DNA of 11,979 nt from contig RFFY01000047.1 of the NCBI GenBank assembly GCA_003697065.1, positions 1-11,979 of the forward strand, in the 5' to 3' direction. How positions within the stretch are numbered: position 1 is the first letter of the stretch; each line of letters begins with the position of its first letter. Shown here piece after piece: positions 6,593-11,979 of this stretch. A model generated the notes under the pieces. The model was not told the origin of the DNA. It did no database searches and worked only from the letters and a program-made list of their open reading frames with translations. The DNA comes from Actinomyces sp. Lineage in GTDB: Bacteria > Actinomycetota > Acidimicrobiia > Acidimicrobiales > Aldehydirespiratoraceae. Both the position numbers and the translations under genes were made by a program.

Positions 6593-8391
6593 ACCCGCTC
6601 CTCCACCAGTCCCCGCAAGCGCCGCAAGCGGCCCAACTCGGCCTCGATGTCGGCCCGTCGGCTCTCCGGATTGCCGTTCGCCGCCAGCTCGTCGAGGACC
6701 GCACGGGCACGAGCGACCCGCTCGCGCAGCTCTCCCACCCGGGCACCGAAATGATCACGGGCACGGCGTTGGATCTGCTTGACATGATCGCGGTTGGCCT
6801 TCGTCACCTCGAAGGACACCTGGTCGAGGTACTTGCGGACCGACACCTGGGCCTGCTGGCGGTGGGCCTTGAGAACCCTGCTCCGCTCGTCTCTCAGCTG
6901 CCGGGCTCCCAGCAGGAGACCGAGTCCGGCCAGCACCGGTGTGGCGACGGCGATACCGGCCATGCTGCCGAGCATCCCGAACATCATGAGCCCCGAGTAG
7001 CTCCCCCTGAGGCCCCCGATGACCTGCTTCACGAGGCCGGGACCCTCGGTGCGCGGCTTGTCGGCGCCAGCGGTGGCCGTCGGTGCCACCTCCGCGATCG
7101 CCAACTCGAGGTCCGTCTCGGCGTCGAAGTGGCGGGACACCTCCTCGAGCAGGGCTGCCGACCGGTCCCGCAGGAGCGCCTGGTTCGCCACGACGGCTTC
7201 GCCCGTCGCCTTCTCCAACCAGGCGGAGAACTCGTCCCAGGACTGGGCCGGATCGAGCTCGTCGAGGCGCTCGCCGGCCTCGGCCGTCAGGTCCCGGATC
7301 CGTCGGCGCAGATCGTGATCGAGGTCGTTGGCGAGATCGTTGATCCCGTCGGCCAGAACCGTCTGCCACCGTGCGGCGCCCTCGGTGAGCCGCTCCACCC
7401 TGGCCCGTGCCTCGGCCACCTGCTCCTCGAGACGGGCGCCCACGGCGGGATCGTCGATCGCCCGACGCTCGTCCTCGAAGTCGGCGATCATCTCGTCGAT
7501 GGCGGCGAGGAGGTCGTCGATCGCCCGGTCGGCGGCGAGGGCGGCTACCTGGTCGACGACGTCATCGACCAGCATCGTGAGCACGTCGACATACCCCGAC
7601 TCGGCGTCGAGCCCGGGGTCGTCCCGCTCGAGGGCGTGGCGACGCAGAGCAGCCGAGGTCGGAAAGACCGGCAGCTCGAGGCCGGCATCGCCCAGGTGAC
7701 CCTCGTCGAGCTCGACGATGCGTCGCCAGTGGGGGAAGAGGTCGATCTTGGTCACGATCACCGCCACGTCGGCACAGCGGTCCACGGCACGGTGCAGGAC
7801 GTCGAGCTCGGCGGCGGTCAGTTCCTGGGAGGCATCGGTCACGAACAACACGGCATCCGCGTCGTCGAGGCTCGCCACCGCGGCCGCGGTGTGCGCCGAG
7901 TCCAGACCGCCGACGCCGGGCGTGTCGATCAGTTCCAGACCCCGGCGCAGCAGGGAGTGGTCGAGCCTGATCTCGACCGCCGCCCGCCGCCCACCCTCGT
8001 CGTCGGGCGATTCGCGGATGACCGCCTCCCGGTCCGCGAACGGCACGGGCTGGCGCCGGTCGAGGTCGTCGATATCGATCAGCGCCGCCGACGGTTCGGG
8101 TCCCGCCCGAACGATGGTCGGGACGCCCGTGGCGATGTCGTCGTCGACGGGGCACAGATCGATCCCGACCAGGGCGTTGACGAGAGAGGACTTCCCCGCC
8201 TTGTACTCGCCCAGCAGCACGACGCGGGCCCGCTCGTCGGCCAGGCGACGACGGCGTCTTTCGAGGCGCTCGGCCAGCAGGGGCCGGCCGTAGGCGGTGG
8301 CGGCCCGGACGCCGAGTTCGAGGAGGGCATCGAGCCCCGTCCGCGGGTCGTCCTCCCGTCTCTCCCCGGCGGCGGGTGGCCTGGCGGTCAC
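6589..8391 (-). CDS. iniA: IniA-like dynamin-family GTPase with membrane segment
   Basis: A 600-residue dynamin-like GTPase resembling mycobacterial IniA (about 640 residues). Motifs: G1 GEYKAGKSS (61-69), G2 Thr near T88, G3 DTPGVGGLD (156-164), G4 TKID (214-217). The middle is helical and charged. A hydrophobic stretch around 466-496, preceded by GLRGSYSGLMMFGM, matches the position of IniA's membrane-interacting tip. A charged helical C-terminus follows. IniA is known as a membrane-binding GTPase able to remodel lipid bilayers. The start is GTG at 8391, overlapping the TGA of the SARP gene (GTGA). An open frame extends 59 codons further upstream but is Arg/Pro-rich and inside the SARP gene, so it was rejected. 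The ribosome site is weak (GAGAGA), consistent with coupled translation. It ends in another GTGA overlap with the IniC-like gene. Confidence 0.93.
   Translation of the reverse strand: MTARPPAAGERREDDPRTGLDALLELGVRAATAYGRPLLAERLERRRRRLADERARVVLLGEYKAGKSSLVNALVGIDLCPVDDDIATGVPTIVRAGPEPSAALIDIDDLDRRQPVPFADREAVIRESPDDEGGRRAAVEIRLDHSLLRRGLELIDTPGVGGLDSAHTAAAVASLDDADAVLFVTDASQELTAAELDVLHRAVDRCADVAVIVTKIDLFPHWRRIVELDEGHLGDAGLELPVFPTSAALRRHALERDDPGLDAESGYVDVLTMLVDDVVDQVAALAADRAIDDLLAAIDEMIADFEDERRAIDDPAVGARLEEQVAEARARVERLTEGAARWQTVLADGINDLANDLDHDLRRRIRDLTAEAGERLDELDPAQSWDEFSAWLEKATGEAVVANQALLRDRSAALLEEVSRHFDAETDLELAIAEVAPTATAGADKPRTEGPGLVKQVIGGLRGSYSGLMMFGMLGSMAGIAVATPVLAGLGLLLGARQLRDERSRVLKAHRQQAQVSVRKYLDQVSFEVTKANRDHVKQIQRRARDHFGARVGELRERVARARAVLDELAANGNPESRRADIEAELGRLRRLRGLVEERV
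6598..6604 (-). promoter_or_regulatory. Strong ribosome binding site for the IniC-like gene
   Basis: GGAGGAG on the minus strand, five bases before the GTG at 6592 and inside the last codons of the IniA-like gene. It confirms the GTG start and would permit independent as well as coupled initiation. Confidence 0.7.
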
Positions 8392-11204
8392 GATTCTCTC
8401 ACCAGCTCGACGAGGTCGCGCAGGGACAGGCCGGCGGCGCGAGCCAGTCCCCGCGTGAGCGCGACGCGGGAGGTCGTGGTCCCCACCCGGCGGAGGGCGG
8501 CGTCGACGTCGTTTTGGATCTCGGGTACGAGGAAGAGCCCCCGGTCCTCGAGGAAGTGGCGGAGCCATCCGAGAACGGCGATCGCCGTCTCGATCCGTCC
8601 CTGCTCGAGGGCAACCACCGCCGCGACCGGAAGGGCGAGCCTCAGCGAGAACGAGTCGTGGTTGCCGAGCACAGCCGCCAGTGACGATCCCACGCCGACG
8701 GCGGCCACCTCGCTGTCGCCGGCCGCCAGAGCAGCGTGGGCGACGATGGCATGCGCCTGGGCCAAGCCGGTGAGATCGCCGCTTTCGCTGGCCAGGGCCA
8801 ACCCGTGCTCGGCCAGGGCCCAGCTACGCTCGCTCTCGCCACCGAGAGTCGTGGCGAAGGCGAGAAAGCGACGGGCCCGGGCGACGGTCGCGGCGTCGTC
8901 GTGTCGACCGGCGAGACGTTCGAGCGCCCGGTAGCGCTCCCGGGCATCGGCGTGCCGGCCGGCGTAGAGGGCGATGTTGGCGGCGCTGAACCACACCAGC
9001 GACGCCAGCGGATGGCCGGGATCCGGCGGCGGGTCGAGTAGGCGGTCGGCGAGGGTCGCCGCCGCGTCGATCTTCCCCTCGGCGAAGGCGAGACCGGCCC
9101 GTCCGCACGCCGCGAGAACCTCGTCGTCGGCGGGATCGAGCCCGACCAGGGCCCGGCGCAGGAAGCGGACGGCGTCGTGGCCGTCCCCGTGGTACCAGGC
9201 CAGAAGACCAGCGAGCATCTCGGCGAGGTGGACGACCAGGTCGTCCCGGTCACCGATGGCGGCCAACGATCCCTCGAGACGGGCGCGCCCCTCGGCCAGC
9301 TTCGAGGTCTCGACCCACCACAGGCCCAACATGCCGGTCACCAGCAGCTCGGTGCCGGGGTCGGTGTCGTGGAGATGATCGAGCGCCGGGCCGATCTCGG
9401 CCACGAGATCGTCGGGGTCGACCGTGCCTCCACCCCCGACGTGGGCGACGACGGCCCCCGCCACCCAGCGAGCGTGGCGCTCGCCCAGCTCGGCCTGTTC
9501 ACCGACCTCTCCCGCCTTCGCCCACGCGAACTCCCGGACGGTGTCGAGCAACTCCAGGGTGACGCCATCGACCCGGGCGACGAGCGATCTCTCGACGAGG
9601 GCGGCCAGGACCGCAGCCGGATCGCTGAGACCCTCGAGCACCTCGAGCGCCATCTGGTCGGTGAATCGGCCGCGGAACACGGCGAGGCGGCGCAGGGCGC
9701 ACCGGGCGTCGTCGTCGAGGAGTCGGTAGCTCCACTCGATGGTCTCGTGCAGACTCCGGTGACGGAGGGGACGGTCGTCGCTTCCCCGCAACCGGGCGGT
9801 ACCGCGCCTCAGGAGCTCCGACAGCTGGGTCGGAGAGATCGTCCGCAGTCGTCCCGCCGCCAGCTCGATCGCCAGGGGCAGACCGTCGAGGCGACGACAG
9901 ATCTCACCCAGAGCCTTGCGTTCGGTCTCGTCGTCGAATTCGAGACCCGCCCGATCGAGGAGCAACAAGGTGGCGTCGTCGGTGGAGAGCGGCTCGAGCT
10001 CGAAGCAGAGTTCCGCCCGATGACCGATGGGGCGTCGGCTGGTGGCCAGCACGGTGATGCCCGGCACCTCGAGGAGGAGATCGAGGACGTCGCGCAGTTC
10101 GTCCGCACGGTGCTCGCAGGTGTCGAAGAGGATGACACGACCTTCGCGACCGGCCGTCGCCGTGAGCAGTTCACGCGGGTCGATACGGGGGTGGAGCTCC
10201 CCGCCGCTGCCCTCGACCACCGCTGCCATCACGCCGCCCCCGGAGACGGTGGCGAGATCGATGCGGGTGAGGGTCCGCCCCCAGTCGCCGGCCAGGGCGG
10301 CAGCGACGCGAGCAGCCAGGCGGGTCTTGCCGACGCCACCCGGACCCACGACCGTCACGAAGCGGTGGTCCCGCAGGAGGCGTCGGAGCTCGGCTTCGGC
10401 CTCGACCCGCCCCACGAAACTGGTCGGTTCCTGTGACGGGGGCGGTCTGGTGGCCGCGCGCGGCCGTCGGTCCTCGAGAACGGCACGTTCCGCGGCCCGC
10501 AGCGACGGTCCCGGCTCCACCCCCAGGTCCTCGACCAGGCGGCGGCGCGTCGCCTGGTAGGCGTCGAGAGCATCCGCCTTGCGGCCCGATGCGTGGAGGG
10601 CCTCGACCAGCAGGGCGGCGACTCGCTCGTCGTAGGGGTGGTCGGCGAGGGCCTCCTCGAGAGGAGCGACCGTACTGCCGGCGTCGCCGAGTTCGAGGCA
10701 GATCTCCGAGCGGAGCGTGACGGCTCGTAGGGCGTACTCGGCGGCCGTGGCGGCGGCGGCCAGAGCCCAGTGCTCGGCTCCGAACTCGGCGAAGGCGGGT
10801 CTCGTCCACAACGCCAGCGCTTCGTCGAGGAGATCGCGAGCGCTTTGGGGTCTGTGGGTTCGAGCCGACTCGGCCCGGGTGACGTTGTGGCGGAGCAGGG
10901 ACGCGTCGAGGGCATCGCCGAGCTCGAGGAGATAGCCACCCTGACGCCGGAACAGGAACGACCCGTCGCTTCGTCGGGCCCGGTCCGGCTCGAGGAGGTC
11001 GCGGAGAGCGCCCACGTGGGTGTGCAGCGCCGTGCGGGCACTGCGGGGCGGATCGCCGGGCCACAGGGCCTCGATGAGCGCCTCTTCGGCGACGATCTCG
11101 CCGGGACTGACGGCGAGGCGTGCCAGCAGGCACCGTACCCGTGCCGACTGGATCGGTTCGCCGTCGACCGCGAGGTCGCCGAGGACGCGTACACGCACGG
11201 CCAT
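8388..11204 (-). CDS. SARP-STAND transcriptional regulator (AfsR-like, no LuxR tail)
   Basis: A 938-residue regulator. Residues 1-95 are an OmpR-type winged helix (VRVLGDLAVDG; EALIEALWPGDPPRSARTAL). Residues 98-243 are a bacterial transcriptional activation domain with the usual YDERVAALLVEALHASGR stretch. Residues 260-470 are an NB-ARC/STAND ATPase with Walker A GPGGVGKT (287-294), a Walker B-like VILFD (357-361) with TCEH in place of the common NCEH, and GLPLAIELAAGRL (441-453). The rest is Ala/Leu-rich helical repeat of TPR type. No C-terminal LuxR helix-turn-helix is present, so DNA binding should rest on the N-terminus. The frame is open 92 codons upstream, but that part is low-complexity and overlaps the neighbouring repeat gene, so the ATG at 11204 is preferred although its ribosome site is poor. 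It lies 52 bp after the IniB-like gene and overlaps the IniA-like start by GTGA. It probably controls this cluster; the signal is unknown. Confidence 0.92.
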   Translation of the reverse strand: MAVRVRVLGDLAVDGEPIQSARVRCLLARLAVSPGEIVAEEALIEALWPGDPPRSARTALHTHVGALRDLLEPDRARRSDGSFLFRRQGGYLLELGDALDASLLRHNVTRAESARTHRPQSARDLLDEALALWTRPAFAEFGAEHWALAAAATAAEYALRAVTLRSEICLELGDAGSTVAPLEEALADHPYDERVAALLVEALHASGRKADALDAYQATRRRLVEDLGVEPGPSLRAAERAVLEDRRPRAATRPPPSQEPTSFVGRVEAEAELRRLLRDHRFVTVVGPGGVGKTRLAARVAAALAGDWGRTLTRIDLATVSGGGVMAAVVEGSGGELHPRIDPRELLTATAGREGRVILFDTCEHRADELRDVLDLLLEVPGITVLATSRRPIGHRAELCFELEPLSTDDATLLLLDRAGLEFDDETERKALGEICRRLDGLPLAIELAAGRLRTISPTQLSELLRRGTARLRGSDDRPLRHRSLHETIEWSYRLLDDDARCALRRLAVFRGRFTDQMALEVLEGLSDPAAVLAALVERSLVARVDGVTLELLDTVREFAWAKAGEVGEQAELGERHARWVAGAVVAHVGGGGTVDPDDLVAEIGPALDHLHDTDPGTELLVTGMLGLWWVETSKLAEGRARLEGSLAAIGDRDDLVVHLAEMLAGLLAWYHGDGHDAVRFLRRALVGLDPADDEVLAACGRAGLAFAEGKIDAAATLADRLLDPPPDPGHPLASLVWFSAANIALYAGRHADARERYRALERLAGRHDDAATVARARRFLAFATTLGGESERSWALAEHGLALASESGDLTGLAQAHAIVAHAALAAGDSEVAAVGVGSSLAAVLGNHDSFSLRLALPVAAVVALEQGRIETAIAVLGWLRHFLEDRGLFLVPEIQNDVDAALRRVGTTTSRVALTRGLARAAGLSLRDLVELVRES

Positions 11205-11256
11205 ACGACTGTACCGGCCCCGCGGGCTCGGTGGAAGCGGGGTCACGAGAGCGACA

Positions 11257-11979
11257 TCAGCCGCCGAAGAGGCCACCGAAGAAGCCACCGTCGTCGTCGC
11301 CTCCGTCGTCGCTGCCGGAGTCGCTGTCCGAATCGCTGTCGCTGCTGTCACCGCCGAAGAAGTCGGTGACCGTGTCGACAGCGTCGTCCACGGCGTCGGA
11401 CACGGCGTCGACGGCGTCGTCGACGGCGTCACCGACCGCATCGGCGGCGTCACCGAGGGGATCGCCGCCCGCGCCGTCATCGGGATCGTCGCTCGGTGGC
11501 GGCTGATCCCCGCCTCCGGTCTGGCCGATGATGATCCGCGCCCCCTGGCCGAAGGCGTCGGCGGCGTGCTGCAGCTCGGATTGGGTCTGATGGGTCGTGT
11601 CGTCGAGGAAGTCGGCGCCCGCCGTCATGGCGTCTTCGGCCATGTCGATCGCACCGCCGTCGAGGTGGCCGTCCACCTCCACGTGGGCTCCCGTACCGGA
11701 ACCGCCCGTGCCGAAGTCCAGAGAGATACCGGCATCGATCCCCGGCGTGTCGATCCCGACCCCGGCGGATCCGTGCGCACCGTCGACGCCCACACCACCA
11801 CCGGCGTGGGCATCGGTACCCACCTCCAGGTCACCGATCCGCGCCCGGGTGGCCGTCTCCGTCGACGCCTCCGCCCCCGACGGGCCGATACCCACCTCGA
11901 CACCGGAGTGCGACTCCTGACCCGCCTCGACACCACCGATACGAGCACTGGTGCTCCCCTCCTCGGTGTGCGACACCCG
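11257..11979 (-). CDS. IniB-like Gly/Ala/Asp-rich repeat protein, N-terminus outside window
   Basis: About 240 residues are visible and the frame is open through the right edge, so the true start is not in view; the GTG at 11976 need not be used. Residue numbers here count from that GTG. The order is two copies of a 34-residue Gly-rich repeat (ARIGxxExGxxxHxG, from residues 11 and 45), then a Gly-rich part and a short helical piece (about 110-150). A Pro/Asp-rich linker follows, then an 11-residue repeat helix of Asp, Ala and Val (176-208), a Ser-Asp run (211-224), and a tail ending FFGGLFGG. No catalytic motif, signal peptide or membrane segment is visible. Position ahead of the IniA/IniC-like pair and Gly/Ala-rich composition suggest the counterpart of mycobacterial IniB, but low complexity makes homology unprovable by eye. 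IniB's characteristic N-terminal domain would lie outside the window. Confidence 0.75.
   Translation of the reverse strand, partial: RVSHTEEGSTSARIGGVEAGQESHSGVEVGIGPSGAEASTETATRARIGDLEVGTDAHAGGGVGVDGAHGSAGVGIDTPGIDAGISLDFGTGGSGTGAHVEVDGHLDGGAIDMAEDAMTAGADFLDDTTHQTQSELQHAADAFGQGARIIIGQTGGGDQPPPSDDPDDGAGGDPLGDAADAVGDAVDDAVDAVSDAVDDAVDTVTDFFGGDSSDSDSDSDSGSDDGGDDDGGFFGGLFGG
11353..11451 (-). repeat. Three 33-bp units coding an 11-residue Asp/Ala/Val helix repeat
   Basis: The units read DAADAVGDAVD, DAVDAVSDAVD and a degenerate DAVDTVTDFFG. An exact 11-residue period with small hydrophobic residues on one side and Asp on the other suggests a hendecad amphipathic helix or right-handed coiled coil. 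Confidence 0.7.
11743..11946 (-). repeat. Two 102-bp units coding a 34-residue Gly-rich repeat
   Basis: Both copies begin ARIG and share the pattern ARIGxxExGxxxHxGxxVGI/V in register, 34 residues apart. The copies have diverged, so this is an old duplication under selection rather than a fresh slippage product. Further copies may lie beyond the right edge. Confidence 0.65.

Noticed and set aside
5426..6754. 442-codon plus-strand open frame opposite the IniC-like gene
   Set aside because: Antisense shadow; the minus-strand protein shows clear GTPase motifs and a strong ribosome site.
6529..8934. 801-codon plus-strand open frame opposite the IniA-like gene
   Set aside because: No recognisable domain, composition of an antisense GC-rich frame, and it spans the junctions of three well-supported minus-strand genes.
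9177..10436. 419-codon plus-strand open frame opposite the SARP gene
   Set aside because: Antisense shadow of the ATPase domain, with no motif of its own.
11219..11226. CCCGCGGG palindrome between the IniB-like and SARP genes as a terminator
   Set aside because: Eight bases, no loop and no T-run; expected by chance in DNA this GC-rich.
11205..11233. TTCCAC-N17-TACAGT promoter-like pair just before the SARP start
   Set aside because: The -35 is poor and the -10 ends only 3 bases before the ATG, which would put the transcription start inside or past the start codon.
11205..11480. 92-codon N-terminal extension of the SARP gene
   Set aside because: Thr/Ser/Ala low-complexity frame overlapping the repeat gene; SARP proteins normally begin at the winged helix, as at 11204.

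Overview
The window is very GC-rich, gene-dense DNA with almost no intergenic space. It most likely comes from an actinobacterium. The pointers are a SARP/AfsR-type regulator, a pair of GTPases that closely resemble mycobacterial IniA and IniC, GTG starts, and a lipoprotein with a long Thr/Ala/Pro linker of a kind common in Acidimicrobiia. The class-level guess is weak; the phylum is fairly safe. No RNA gene, mobile element or CRISPR array was seen.

Left block (about 1-4000, minus strand): a three-gene operon in the order iron-sulfur subunit, NrfD/PsrC membrane subunit, molybdopterin catalytic subunit, the last running off the left edge. Gaps of 8 and 2 nt separate the genes. Together they make a membrane-anchored Mo-bisPGD oxidoreductase of the polysulfide/thiosulfate/tetrathionate/selenate/arsenate reductase superfamily. 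Both soluble subunits have twin-arginine signals, so they probably act outside the cytoplasmic membrane and exchange electrons with the quinone pool through NrfD. The B-C-A gene order is that of ttrBCA and srdBCA, but the substrate cannot be read from this sequence.

Middle (4001-5138): a 145-bp divergent intergenic region has the most AT-rich patch noticed and two inverted repeats. It is followed by a plus-strand gene for an unrecognised lipoprotein, whose 3' end overlaps the next gene tail-to-tail by 25 bp.

Right block (5114-11979, minus strand): a likely four-gene operon, read right to left. It starts with a partial Gly/Asp-rich repetitive protein (IniB-like in character and position). Next is a 938-residue SARP-STAND regulator, then an IniA-like dynamin GTPase with a hydrophobic membrane segment, then an IniC-like dynamin GTPase without one. 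The last three genes are joined by two GTGA stop/start overlaps. This is an iniBAC-like envelope-stress or membrane-remodelling locus with a STAND regulator built into the operon. It is the most interesting part of the window.
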